From: Thiomicrorhabdus sp965602805
Lineage (GTDB): Bacteria > Pseudomonadota > Gammaproteobacteria > Thiomicrospirales > Thiomicrospiraceae
DNA length: 64,000 bases
Assembly (NCBI GenBank): GCA_965602805.1
Contig: CBFCZK010000001.1
Span: 62,001-126,000, forward strand
Direction: 5' to 3'
Part shown: positions 53,875-62,897 of the stretch, piece after piece
Layout: each line of letters starts with the position of its first letter
Numbering within the stretch: position 1 is the first letter of the stretch
The notes under the pieces: model-generated
Told to the model about the DNA's origin: nothing
The model's database searches: none
The model's input: only the letters and a program-made list of their open reading frames with translations
Made by a program: the position numbers and the translations under genes

Positions 53875-54675
53875 ATGAGAGTTGCAGTTATTGGCGCTTC
53901 GGGCCGCATGGGAAAGAACTTAATCGATGCGGTTCATCAAACCGAAGGTTTAACCGTAACAGCCGCCATTGAACGTCCTGATAGCAGTTTATTAGGGGCG
54001 GATGCCGGTGAGTTAGCAGGCCTGGGTAAATTAGGTGTCGTTATCGTCGGTTCTTTAGAGTCGGTTGTCGATGACTTTGATGTATTGATTGATTTCACCA
54101 CTCCTGAAACCACCGTGCACAACCTTGAAGTCTGTGTTGCCAATAACAAAAAAATCGTTATTGGTACGACTGGTTTTGATGATGTGGGTTTAGCGGCAAT
54201 CGATAACGCGGCTGAGAAAATCGCGATTATCTTTGCCGCAAACTACAGCGTTGGCGTTAACCTTTGTCTTAAACTGCTCAAGCAAGCCGCTGAAGTTTTG
54301 AACGAAGGTTACGACATAGAAATCATTGAAGGGCATCACCGTCATAAGGTCGATGCGCCTTCCGGTACGGCATTAAGAATGGGCGAAGTGGTTGCTGAAA
54401 CTTTAGGTCGTGATTTGAAAGAGTGTGCGGTTTACGGTCGTGAAGGCATTACGGGTGCGCGTGATCCAAATACAATCGGTTTTGCGACGGTGCGTGCTGG
54501 AGATATTGTCGGTGACCATACCGTGTTATTTGCCACTGAAGGCGAGCGTGTTGAAATCACCCACAAGGCCTCAAGTCGTATGACGTTTGCCAATGGTGCG
54601 GCACGTTCATGTCGTTGGTTAGTCAGTAAAGACCAAGGTCTGTTTGATATGCAGGATGTTTTAAACCTACGTTAA
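53875..54675 (+). CDS. dapB: 4-hydroxy-tetrahydrodipicolinate reductase
   Basis: Reduces the lysine/diaminopimelate precursor with NAD(P)H. The 266 residues have GASGRMG near the N terminus, the catalytic-site EGHHRHKVDAPSGTAL and a GARDPNTIGFATVRAGD region (in part). It follows dnaJ by 69 bases. In many gammaproteobacteria carA comes next; here 8.5 kb intervene. Confidence 0.97.
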   Translation: MRVAVIGASGRMGKNLIDAVHQTEGLTVTAAIERPDSSLLGADAGELAGLGKLGVVIVGSLESVVDDFDVLIDFTTPETTVHNLEVCVANNKKIVIGTTGFDDVGLAAIDNAAEKIAIIFAANYSVGVNLCLKLLKQAAEVLNEGYDIEIIEGHHRHKVDAPSGTALRMGEVVAETLGRDLKECAVYGREGITGARDPNTIGFATVRAGDIVGDHTVLFATEGERVEITHKASSRMTFANGAARSCRWLVSKDQGLFDMQDVLNLR

Positions 54676-54696
54676 TCAATAGGGTTTATCGCATTC

Positions 54697-54729
54697 AAAA
54701 AAGACGCTTTTATAGGCGTCTTTTTTTTT
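54697..54729 (+). terminator. terminator after dapB
   Basis: An A6-GACGC stem pairs with GCGTC-T9 around an 8-base loop. The following 54730-55021 is AT-rich and holds no gene I can support. Confidence 0.93.
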
Positions 54730-55021
54730 GCATAGATTATGCTCTTAAGAAGAATTGTTTGGGTTTAATCTTGTTTTTAACTGGTCTGAGAGACCTCCAT
54801 ATAATTAATATTTGGCAGCTGTCCTAGATAACTTAAATTATCTAAGGTGGGTTTCATTATAAGCGTCAACTTAGGGGGTGTTTGCAAGCATTCGTTTTAT
54901 TTTAGGTGTAGAATAAATATCATGCAAATTACGCAGGTTTACCAGGTTTACTCTGGGTTTTTTGGGGTGGTGTAGAAGTTTTTTGATAATTATTTCGATA
55001 GGTTAAATAAAAGGGTTGATC

Positions 55022-55279
55022 ATGAGCAAAGAGTCAAAGAGCAAGTTAGATAAAAAATCAGAAGAAAAATTAGCGAAGAAGGCTGCTAAGAAAGCGTCTG
55101 AAAAAGCAGCAAAAAAAGCGGATAAGTCATCTGCTAAAAAAGCTGACAAGAAAAAATTGGTTAAGAAAAAGACGGCTAAAAAGAAAGCAATCAAAAAAGT
55201 AGTCGCCAAGAAGCAAGCCGCTAAAAAAGTTAAAAAATCAGCGAAGAAAAAGACAGCAAAGAAATCTAAGAAAAAATAA
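55022..55279 (+). CDS. histone H1-like lysine-rich protein
   Basis: An 85-residue protein in which 41 residues are lysine, with many alanines and KKAAKK/KKTAKK repeats and no aromatic residue. It resembles the C-terminal tails of AlgP and H1-like bacterial proteins that bind DNA without sequence preference, so a nucleoid role is likely. I chose the ATG at 55022, with AAGGG six bases before it; a TTG at 55016 is less likely. Low complexity limits any family assignment. Confidence 0.8.
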   Translation: MSKESKSKLDKKSEEKLAKKAAKKASEKAAKKADKSSAKKADKKKLVKKKTAKKKAIKKVVAKKQAAKKVKKSAKKKTAKKSKKK

Positions 55280-55420
55280 ATAATTTGCCATTAAGTAACT
55301 CTGTTATTTGATGGGATTGTTTTTACAAAGGCGTATTTACCATTGGGTGAATGCGCCTTTTCTGTTTTTACGGCGAGGAATAATCATCTAGGTTGTTGAA
55401 AAATTATTTTAGAGCCTCTG

Positions 55421-56083
55421 TTATGAGAGTGAATTTTCCAATACTTTTAAAATGGATTTAAGCATGGGCTCTTTATCAAGGTAGTTTGTTGGGATAGCGT
55501 GAAAAGCACCGTTGCATTCCAACACTAGGCTAGGAAAACTGTTCGCTTGAATACTTTGATTGAAGGTGATTTCTTCATTGAGTTGTAACTGGGTTGCAGG
55601 TTGATTAAGTTGTTTTTCAAATTCAGATGGTTTTAATCCAATATTGTTTGCCAATGAAATAAGGATGCTATCGTTCGAGGGGTTTTGTGCCTGTAGATAA
55701 TAAGCTTGTTGAATCGCTAGAATCATTTTCTCTTCATACTCAAGGCCTTGTTTACGCGCGGCTATCACTGCTCGACAGGCCGGATAAGTTGAACGTCTTG
55801 CTTGGTTTAAGCGCCAAAAATCAAAGTTAAAATCTGTTAACGGAACCTTTTGTTGAATGTAACGCCAGATAGACTGCAATTTTTGTTGAAGTTCTAATGG
55901 CATGGAATCGGTTGTATCAGCGGCTAGTCCACCCAGTGAATTATGAGTTTCTATACTAATAGGTAAGTCCTGTTTAAGGGCTTGCCATACCGGTCGAAAT
56001 GCCCAACACCAACTGCACATCGGGTCGTATATATAATGTAGTTTGCAGGCATCTTTTTGTGGCGTGACTGATTTTATTGGCAA
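55421..56083 (-). CDS. DsbA-family thioredoxin-fold protein
   Basis: 220 residues with a CSWC active site (about residues 23-26, DPMCSWCWAF) and a cis-proline loop (SFPSLVL), as in the FrnE/DsbA-like cytosolic group. There is no signal peptide. The start appears to be TTG; no in-frame ATG with a ribosome site lies nearby, so the N terminus is uncertain. It is just downstream of a diguanylate cyclase on the same strand. The substrate is unknown. Confidence 0.82.
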   Translation of the reverse strand: MPIKSVTPQKDACKLHYIYDPMCSWCWAFRPVWQALKQDLPISIETHNSLGGLAADTTDSMPLELQQKLQSIWRYIQQKVPLTDFNFDFWRLNQARRSTYPACRAVIAARKQGLEYEEKMILAIQQAYYLQAQNPSNDSILISLANNIGLKPSEFEKQLNQPATQLQLNEEITFNQSIQANSFPSLVLECNGAFHAIPTNYLDKEPMLKSILKVLENSLS

Positions 56084-56115
56084 GTTTATTATTCACTTTT
56101 TTAGGGCATCAAAAA

Positions 56116-57162
56116 TTAGTTTAAAGCCATCATATCTTCATGAATAACTTGATTACGCCCTGCGTGTTTTGCTGCATATAGGCTTTTATCAGCACGACCG
56201 ATAAAGTCTTCTAAACAATCTTCGTGGCCATAGAAATGAGAAATTCCAAAAGAAGCGGTAATTGTATCGATAGGATCACTAGAGTTTTTAAGCGTTAAGC
56301 GTGCTGCTTGAATCTGTTGTCGTATCACTTCGGCACGGGCGCAAGCTTCTTCAAGTGAAGAGTTTTTAATAATGATTGCAAATTCTTCGCCACCGTAACG
56401 ACAAATGGTTTCATTCTCAGATGCGCTCTTGCGCATAATACTGGCGAAGTAGCGTAATACACTGTCGCCAATAGGATGGCCATAGGTGTCATTGAATTTC
56501 TTGAAATGATCAATATCGGTCATAATGAGACATAAAGTATGCGGCTGGGAACGGTTTTCAAGTGTTAAATCCATCATGGTAGCGTTAAATGATTTTCGGT
56601 TGCCAATCTGAGTTAATTCATCTGTTAAGGCTTCGGCTCGGGCTTTATGGAGTTGCTGCCTGAGTAAAGTTACTTCATCGGTATTCGTTTGGGCTTCACT
56701 ACGAATTTCGTTAGTGCTGCTTTGCATGCTCGTCACTGTCTGCATAATCGTCGCCGCCATACGCTCTAAATCTTGTGCATCGAGATTAGGTTTTTTGAGG
56801 TTTTCAACGCAGAGTCCCATCTGATCTGAGTGCTGATCTAAGCTACAAACCCAAGTCCCAATTTTATTAAGAATATCATCCACGAATTGACGGAAAGCAA
56901 AATCATATTGATCTTCTGCTTTAATGCTCTCTTCAGCAATATATTGATCATATAAACGAGTACCTAATCTATCAGTATAGCCATAAGGACTCTCAATAAC
57001 GGCTTTAATCTCATTGATGAGATGGGTGTTCTCTCCTTTTAAAAAGTGATACCAAACTAGATAGTTAATCGGTAGAGGATTTATTTCTTTCTGCTCAAAT
57101 ATGACCGTAATCTGGGTATAAATTTGATGTGCAACTTCAGGCGTATCTTTAACTTTAATCAT
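56116..57162 (-). CDS. diguanylate cyclase
   Basis: 348 residues: an N-terminal all-helical sensor-like part of about 180 residues, a coiled coil, then GGDEF. The active motif is RYGGEEF, with IDHFKKFNDTYGH before it. No RxxD inhibitory site is seen in the usual place. There are no transmembrane helices. It makes c-di-GMP in response to an unknown signal. Confidence 0.92.
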   Translation of the reverse strand: MIKVKDTPEVAHQIYTQITVIFEQKEINPLPINYLVWYHFLKGENTHLINEIKAVIESPYGYTDRLGTRLYDQYIAEESIKAEDQYDFAFRQFVDDILNKIGTWVCSLDQHSDQMGLCVENLKKPNLDAQDLERMAATIMQTVTSMQSSTNEIRSEAQTNTDEVTLLRQQLHKARAEALTDELTQIGNRKSFNATMMDLTLENRSQPHTLCLIMTDIDHFKKFNDTYGHPIGDSVLRYFASIMRKSASENETICRYGGEEFAIIIKNSSLEEACARAEVIRQQIQAARLTLKNSSDPIDTITASFGISHFYGHEDCLEDFIGRADKSLYAAKHAGRNQVIHEDMMALN

Positions 57163-57368
57163 AGCGTTTATGTTCTTTTATATAGTGATTATTGTTGAAT
57201 GGTTGATTACTACGTATTTTATTATAATAATTTCTTAGGAGTTTACTAGGTTTTTGCGACGAAGGCTGGTGGAATGGTCTTTTTAGAGGGGGTGGGATTC
57301 TGTCATAAGCGCTAAAAAAACAAAGGCTTAAATTGATTGGCTTGTTAATTTCAATTTTTTAAAATATT

Positions 57369-57412
57369 TTAATAAGCGATAATCCTTGTCGGTTAACTAA
57401 CTAGGCCTGGTC
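57369..57412. repeat. degenerate copy of the 63-bp repeat and palindrome
   Basis: A GCGATAATCCTTGTCGGTTAA stretch (in part) followed by CTAGGCCTGGTC, a diverged relative of the repeats at 29928 and 30828. It is the only near-palindrome between 54026 and 62897. The rest of 57163-57496 shows no gene. Confidence 0.55.
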
Positions 57413-57496
57413 AAATCACTTTAGCGCTGTTTACCCTGCTTGATTGTGATAAATTAGGGGGCTGGAATCAGTATTATGCTAATTAAAGGAAGTACT

Positions 57497-57859
57497 ATGC
57501 CTACAGTGAGCTATTTATTTTCAAGTGCAATTTTAAGGGCTTTAGTGGGTGCTCTGCTTATAATGAGTACCAACCTCGCACATGCGAAACAGAAGATTCC
57601 TTTGGTTGAAGAGACCATTGTTGTCAATGGTGGGGCTGTCGTGATATGGACGAGTCAGCAAAAAGCCAGTCGCTATCTTTGGCAGCAGACTTCTGGCTTA
57701 ATAGTAAGTATAGACAATCCAAAAAACAGACAACTTACTTTTACGGCACCTGAAGTCACAAAATTGAACAGCTTGGTTTTTGAGCTTAAAACTACGGAAG
57801 CAGGTGCATGGAAGTTACCGCATGTCACCACTATTTTGACGGTTGAGGTTAATCCTTAA
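57497..57859 (+). CDS. small exported protein with a PKD-like domain
   Basis: 120 residues with a signal peptide (ILRALVGALLIMSTNLAHA) and one domain that resembles a PKD/REJ immunoglobulin-like repeat (YLWQQTSG, LTFTAPEV, LVFELKTTEA). Such domains usually occur in large surface proteins; a stand-alone copy is unusual. I chose the ATG at 57497, behind AAAGGAAG, over the ATG at 57476. Its function is unknown. Confidence 0.75.
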   Translation: MPTVSYLFSSAILRALVGALLIMSTNLAHAKQKIPLVEETIVVNGGAVVIWTSQQKASRYLWQQTSGLIVSIDNPKNRQLTFTAPEVTKLNSLVFELKTTEAGAWKLPHVTTILTVEVNP

Positions 57860-57886
57860 AGAATTTTAGGCTGTGTAAACGTCCAG

Positions 57887-57928
57887 AAAAAAGGCGCCTT
57901 CAGATTTAATCCTGAAAGCGCCTTTTTT
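57887..57928. terminator. bidirectional terminator between convergent genes
   Basis: A6-GGCGC-C-TTCAG pairs with CTGAA-A-GCGCC-T6, with an 8-base loop. Confidence 0.93.
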
Positions 57929-57968
57929 AGTTGGAACGATTGGTTTTATATGTGAATCAATGTGATTT

Positions 57969-59297
57969 TTACTTCGAAGCTTCATCCGGAATAAACTTTA
58001 ATACATTGCCGTTAATGCAATAGCGTTTATAAGTCGGTGCAGGGCCATCATTAAAGACGTGACCTAAATGAATCCCTGAACTCGCACTGCGTACCTCGAC
58101 ACGCTGCATGCCGTAAGCATTATCGGCATGTTCGGTAATCGCGCCTTCAATTGGATTGAAGAAGCTTGGCCAACCGCTATTGCTCTTAAACTTAGTATCG
58201 CTTCTGAATAAATTAGCACCTGTGACGGGATCTACAAAGTAACCTGGTCGGGTCTCATCTAAATGCGAACCAGTATGGGCACGTTCGGTGCCTTGTTCAA
58301 AGGCAATCTCTCGCTGTTCAGGCGTTAATAATCTAAAGCCTAACCATTTCCAGAATCTGGCCGTCTCGCCGTTGTAACCTGTATAGCGAGAAACTTCTTT
58401 GCCATTTTCAAACAGGACAATGGTGGGTGTTGCAAACAGTGCCTTTTCCAACTCCCAGCCTTTTGGAGGATTGGGATTTAGAGTCGCAATAATAGGGGTT
58501 TCTGCTTTCCAACTGCTTAATATATCGTGTTTGAATTTTTCGCAAAATGGACACTCTTCAGCTTCAAAGACAATCAGTTGACGATCACTGTTTAAGTCTT
58601 TGGCTTCTAATTGGGCATGTTGTTTGGTCGCTGATCCAGGATAAGCCACTCCTGTTCCGCCTAAACCACAGTAACCATTGGGATTTTTTTTCAAGTAATC
58701 TTGATGATACTCTTCTGCGGTGATGTAGTTTTTAAGCGGCGCGATCTCAGTGGTAATGGCAGGCAGACCGGCTTTGGTTAACGCAGGTTGATAAATGTCT
58801 CTGGTTTTTTCAGCAATGACACGCCCTTCATCGGTTTGGTAGTAGATAACACTGCGGTAGTTGGTACCGACATCATTCCCTTGGCGATCGCCTTGAGTCG
58901 GATTATGACTTTCCCAAAAGGTAATTAAGATGCTTTCTAAATTCACCAAGTCTGGATTGTAAGTGACCTTGATGACTTCAGAGTGATTACGCGCACTTGA
59001 GCGCCCCATCTGGATTTTTCTTTCCAGGCCAAGTACATCTTGATAACCTGCATTTTGATCATCGCCACCCGCATAGCCGCTTTCAACATCAATCACGCCA
59101 TTGACTTCAGATAGGCGTTTCTCAGCGCCCCAGAAACAGCCCATGCCGAGCACAATGGAGTCGGTTTTCATTTGGCTAATATTAGTGTCGTTTTGCTCTG
59201 GCATCTCAGGTTCCTTGGCACAGCTTTGTAGGCTTAAGGTTAAAGGCAGTAAAAATGCCAAAATCCATTTAGATATTTTCGAAGTAGGCTGTCTCAT
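57969..59297 (-). CDS. msrAB: MsrA-thioredoxin-MsrB lipoprotein
   Basis: Repairs oxidised methionine, reducing both sulfoxide forms. The 442 residues hold an N-terminal lipobox (SLQSC), MsrA with the catalytic cysteine in GMGCFWGAE (about residue 54), a middle thioredoxin-like domain with CPFC (about 254-257), and MsrB with GWPSFF, HLGHVFNDGPAPTYKRYC and the catalytic Cys near the end. The MsrB zinc cysteines are absent, as in some family members. It should sit in the cell envelope. The domain order differs from Neisseria PilB, where thioredoxin is N-terminal. Confidence 0.93.
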   Translation of the reverse strand: MRQPTSKISKWILAFLLPLTLSLQSCAKEPEMPEQNDTNISQMKTDSIVLGMGCFWGAEKRLSEVNGVIDVESGYAGGDDQNAGYQDVLGLERKIQMGRSSARNHSEVIKVTYNPDLVNLESILITFWESHNPTQGDRQGNDVGTNYRSVIYYQTDEGRVIAEKTRDIYQPALTKAGLPAITTEIAPLKNYITAEEYHQDYLKKNPNGYCGLGGTGVAYPGSATKQHAQLEAKDLNSDRQLIVFEAEECPFCEKFKHDILSSWKAETPIIATLNPNPPKGWELEKALFATPTIVLFENGKEVSRYTGYNGETARFWKWLGFRLLTPEQREIAFEQGTERAHTGSHLDETRPGYFVDPVTGANLFRSDTKFKSNSGWPSFFNPIEGAITEHADNAYGMQRVEVRSASSGIHLGHVFNDGPAPTYKRYCINGNVLKFIPDEASK

Positions 59298-59597
59298 AAT
59301 ATTGTCCTGTTTATAATAAATCGCTTTCAGATTGATTATTTAAATCATCACTACAGTAAAAGACATGAAAAGCTGAAAAACCTTTCTTCAAATAATTTTA
59401 TGACCCGATTATATTAAATAGTTTCAGAGGTTGTATGTGCTTTTATTGTGACAAATGCCACTTAAAACTCAGTTAATAAGCTCGTTGTCACTTTTATGAC
59501 GAAATGAGATGGCATAGGAAGTGCTAAAACAGTTCTAAAATGCTGTGAACAGGTCTGGTTACTTGTTATTGAACAAGCAAAATGAGTGGAATCGTTT

Positions 59598-60185
59598 ATG
59601 AATACGTTAAAACAAATATCAGTGAATATGCAAAACGCCAGTGGTCTTTGTAAGCCAGAATTGAGCTATTTAAAAAGGCTTAAGTCTTTACTGAAGCTGG
59701 CTCTGACAATGATGCTGGGCATGCTGTTTTTAACGGGGTGTTCTAGCACGCCTAGTTATGTGGCTAAGTCGACACAGTCCACAACGTTAGCAAGTCCGGT
59801 GGATCTAACGAATCAATCTAAGGTTAAGAGCCGTTTACTCAGTCAATATAGAGATTGGAAAGGCACGCCTTATCGTTACGGTGGCACGTCACGTAGTGGC
59901 GTTGATTGTTCAGCGTTTGTGCAGAATACATTTCACACTCAATTAGGCTATAAGCTACCGCGCACTACGCGTACGCAAATTAAAACCGGATCAAAGGTCG
60001 CCAAATCCAATTTAAAAGTGGGTGATATTGTGTTCTTCAAAACCAGTTCAAAATCGTTACATAACGGGATTTATATTGGTAAATCCAAGTTTATCCACGC
60101 CTCAAGCAGTAAAGGGGTGACAATTTCGAGTTTGGATAATAAATATTGGCAAAAAACCTATTTGACCTCGATTCGAGTACGTTAG
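59598..60185 (+). CDS. NlpC/P60 lipoprotein
   Basis: A murein peptidase-type lipoprotein of 195 residues. A long N-terminal stretch (about 40 residues) precedes the lipobox LFLTGC. The NlpC/P60 domain has the catalytic Cys in SGVDCSAF, His in HNGIYIG and His in FIHASSSKG. I chose the ATG at 59598, with GTGGA seven bases upstream; translation may start later. It likely cuts peptidoglycan stems in the periplasm. The 300-base gap before it (59298-59597) shows no gene. Confidence 0.85.
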   Translation: MNTLKQISVNMQNASGLCKPELSYLKRLKSLLKLALTMMLGMLFLTGCSSTPSYVAKSTQSTTLASPVDLTNQSKVKSRLLSQYRDWKGTPYRYGGTSRSGVDCSAFVQNTFHTQLGYKLPRTTRTQIKTGSKVAKSNLKVGDIVFFKTSSKSLHNGIYIGKSKFIHASSSKGVTISSLDNKYWQKTYLTSIRVR

Positions 60186-60223
60186 TCGCCGTCAGACTTC
60201 TCTTTAAAAGTTTTTTACCCCTG

Positions 60224-61312
60224 TTAACTTAAACGTATGGGTTGACGCTGATTACCCCATTTGCCAGGTTGCTCCTCAAAAACACCGGCGATGGGCGTTT
60301 GGCAATGTGCGCAACAGCCGTTTTTAAGCGCCCAGCCTTTAATGGCGTAATATTGTCGTTGAATGACCGATTCGCCACAATTCGGGCAATAGGTCGCTTG
60401 ACCTTCAAAGTCGAGTACATTGCCCGTATAGACATATTTCAAACCCGCTTGCATCGCGATTTTTCGGGATTTTTCTAAGGTTTCTATCGGCGTTTCTGGG
60501 TTGTTCATCATGCGATAATCGGGATGATATTTGGTAAAGTGCAATGGCACTGAATCTCCGCAATGCTGCATAATCCATTCCGCCATTTTGGCAATCTCTC
60601 TTTCAGAATCATTTTCGCCTGGAATCAGTAGGGTGGTCAGTTCCATCCAGGTATCAGTCTCTTGCGCCACATATTCAATGGTTTCCAATACCGGTTGTAG
60701 TTTTGCACCCGTCAGTTTTTGATAGAAGGTTTCACTGAAGGCCTTCAAATCAATATTGGTAGCGTCCATCACTTTAAAAAACTCTTCACGCGGTTTTTCG
60801 CTGATATAGCCTGCGGTCACGGCGATGTTTTTAATGCCTAAAGCACGGCACGCTTCGGCGGTATCAATTGCATATTCATGGAATATGACTGGATCATTGT
60901 AGGTATAAGCCACCGAAGTACAGTGCTGTTTTTTGGCAGCTTCCGCCAAAATTTCTGGTGCCGCCTGGTCTAAAAGTCGATCCATATCTCGGGCTTTAGA
61001 CATGTCCCAGTTTTGGCAAAATTTACAGGCTAAATTACAGCCAGCTGTCCCAAACGACAATACGCTTGAACCGGGGTAAAAGTGGTTCAAAGGTTTTTTC
61101 TCAACGGGGTCAATACAAAAGCCGCTAGAACGACCATAAGAGGTCAGCCACATTTGATTCTCTTTACGACCACGCACAAAACAGAAACCCCGCTGGTTCT
61201 CATGTAATTTGCATTCACGTGGGCATAGGTCGCATTGAATCAGGCCATTGCCTACATCATGCCAGTGCTCTACTGGAATAACAGATGCGGCCGTTAAATC
61301 GATATTTTTCAT
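60224..61312 (-). CDS. amrS: AmmeMemoRadiSam system radical SAM enzyme
   Basis: A 362-residue radical SAM protein with the cluster motif CNLACKFCQNW. It has extra cysteine groups near the N terminus (CDLCPRECKLH) and the C terminus (YCPNCGE, CCAHC) that could bind further clusters or zinc. This is the AmrS/PflA-like member of the conserved trio with Memo and AMMECR1. It is divergent from the other two genes across 81 bases. The product of the system is not known to me. Confidence 0.92.
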   Translation of the reverse strand: MKNIDLTAASVIPVEHWHDVGNGLIQCDLCPRECKLHENQRGFCFVRGRKENQMWLTSYGRSSGFCIDPVEKKPLNHFYPGSSVLSFGTAGCNLACKFCQNWDMSKARDMDRLLDQAAPEILAEAAKKQHCTSVAYTYNDPVIFHEYAIDTAEACRALGIKNIAVTAGYISEKPREEFFKVMDATNIDLKAFSETFYQKLTGAKLQPVLETIEYVAQETDTWMELTTLLIPGENDSEREIAKMAEWIMQHCGDSVPLHFTKYHPDYRMMNNPETPIETLEKSRKIAMQAGLKYVYTGNVLDFEGQATYCPNCGESVIQRQYYAIKGWALKNGCCAHCQTPIAGVFEEQPGKWGNQRQPIRLS

Positions 61313-61393
61313 TTTCTGATTACCTTGAAAAGTTAATTCTATATAACTATATATAAAGCTAAGTTACTAATATTCAAGGAATAGGATGAAATC

Positions 61394-62260
61394 ATGTTAA
61401 TTCGACCCACAACTGTGGCAGGTACTTTTTATCCGAGCACGGCATCTGAAATACAAAGGTTATTTGAGTCATGGGGCTTGAATGTAGCCAACTCTAAGCC
61501 AGACGGACAGAAAACGACATCCGCTAAGCTGCCAAGAGCGTTAATCGTGCCGCATGCTGGTTATGTCTATTCAGGCGAAGTTGCATTTACAAGCTATCAG
61601 CTGTGGAAGTCAGCAAATCAGAAGCCAAGAAATCGACAACCAGCAAATGCAGCGCCACTAGATGAAATTAAGACCGTGGTTGTCATGGGGCCAGCGCATC
61701 GCTACGCGTTTGCAGGCATTGCCACCGTCAGTGTGGATGCTTTAGACACCCCGTTGGGAAAATTGCAAGTAGACACTCAACTTAGGGACGAACTGTTAAC
61801 GGATTTTAGCAGTGTGATTGTGTCAGATGAAGCCAATGCACCGGAACACAGTTTAGAAGTACATCTGCCATTTATTAAAGCCATATTACCGAATGTAAAA
61901 GTACTGCCTTTGTTAAATGGCGATGTGTCAGTCGATGAGGTAACCAAAGTGCTCTCTAAACTCTGGTCACGTCCAGATGTTTATTTTGTCATTAGCAGCG
62001 ACTTGAGTCATTTTCACACCTATGCCGAGGCACAACAGATAGATGAGCAAACAGCACAGTTAATTAACACGGGAAATTGGCAGTCATTGAATGGCGCAAG
62101 AGCCTGTGGTTATAAAGGCATTCAAGGTTTACTGAACCTAAAAAATTCACAGCCTTTAGAAGTCCAAGAACTGCAGCGGATTAACTCAGGGGACACTGCG
62201 GGTGATAAACAGAGTGTAGTGGGTTATGGAAGTTGGGCAATTTATGAGGAGGTCAAATGA
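61394..62260 (+). CDS. amrB: AmmeMemoRadiSam system protein B (Memo family)
   Basis: The 288-residue Memo-like protein is related to extradiol dioxygenases. It begins with RPTTVAGTFYPS and carries the metal-type histidines in IVPHAGYVYSG, VMGPAHR and SSDLSHFH. A short insert of about 20 residues follows residue 75. Its ATGA overlap with the next gene shows coupling. Confidence 0.92.
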   Translation: MLIRPTTVAGTFYPSTASEIQRLFESWGLNVANSKPDGQKTTSAKLPRALIVPHAGYVYSGEVAFTSYQLWKSANQKPRNRQPANAAPLDEIKTVVVMGPAHRYAFAGIATVSVDALDTPLGKLQVDTQLRDELLTDFSSVIVSDEANAPEHSLEVHLPFIKAILPNVKVLPLLNGDVSVDEVTKVLSKLWSRPDVYFVISSDLSHFHTYAEAQQIDEQTAQLINTGNWQSLNGARACGYKGIQGLLNLKNSQPLEVQELQRINSGDTAGDKQSVVGYGSWAIYEEVK

Positions 62261-62862
62261 CAGTCACAACAGCACTAACAATAGAACAAATAGATCAACT
62301 GTTCTCTATTATAAAGCAGAGTATCGAGACGGGCTTGCAAGGCCAACGTTTACAATTGGATTCGAGCTATTTTGCAAACCACGGAACCGAGTTTTCTAGC
62401 GTATTGATTCAACCTGCAGCAACCTTTGTGACGCTGCATCACAATGAATCTTTGCGTGGCTGTATTGGTTCGTTGCAGGCGTATCGCTCATTAGTTGAGG
62501 ATATAGCAGGTAATGCTTATAGCGCCGCTTTCCAAGACCCTCGTTTTTCACCTTTAAAGGAGGCTGAGTTAGCGGGGTTGGAAGTAGAGCATTCAGTTCT
62601 ATCAGCCCCGCAAGAAATTGAAGATTGTCAGACTAAACAAGAATTATTGGAAAGTCTGGTCCCGTTTGAAGATGGACTCATTATTTCGGATGGTCTACGC
62701 CGAGCGACTTTCTTACCTTCCGTGTGGTCGCAGCTACCAGATGAAAGTCATTTTGTTGAGCATCTAATGCAGAAAGCCGGTATCGTTTCTTGGTCAGAAT
62801 CCATCTCCTGTGAGCGTTATTCAGTGAGTGCGCATCAAAAGAGATGGCATGAGATAAAGTGA
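62257..62862 (+). CDS. amrA: AmmeMemoRadiSam system protein A (AMMECR1 family)
   Basis: A 201-residue AMMECR1-domain protein with the family signature LRGCIGSLQAYRSL and the conserved NAYSAAFQDPRFSPL. It completes the three-part AmmeMemoRadiSam system. The last bases run into the gap before carA. Confidence 0.92.
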   Translation: MTVTTALTIEQIDQLFSIIKQSIETGLQGQRLQLDSSYFANHGTEFSSVLIQPAATFVTLHHNESLRGCIGSLQAYRSLVEDIAGNAYSAAFQDPRFSPLKEAELAGLEVEHSVLSAPQEIEDCQTKQELLESLVPFEDGLIISDGLRRATFLPSVWSQLPDESHFVEHLMQKAGIVSWSESISCERYSVSAHQKRWHEIK

Positions 62863-62897
62863 GTGTGTTCTACAAGTCACGCAGGAAAAAATACCTA

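Noticed and set aside
55003..55209. Hydrophobic minus-strand frame opposite the H1-like gene
   Set aside because: It is the complement of lysine codons (AAA/AAG give TTT/CTT, read as Phe/Leu) and is a shadow.
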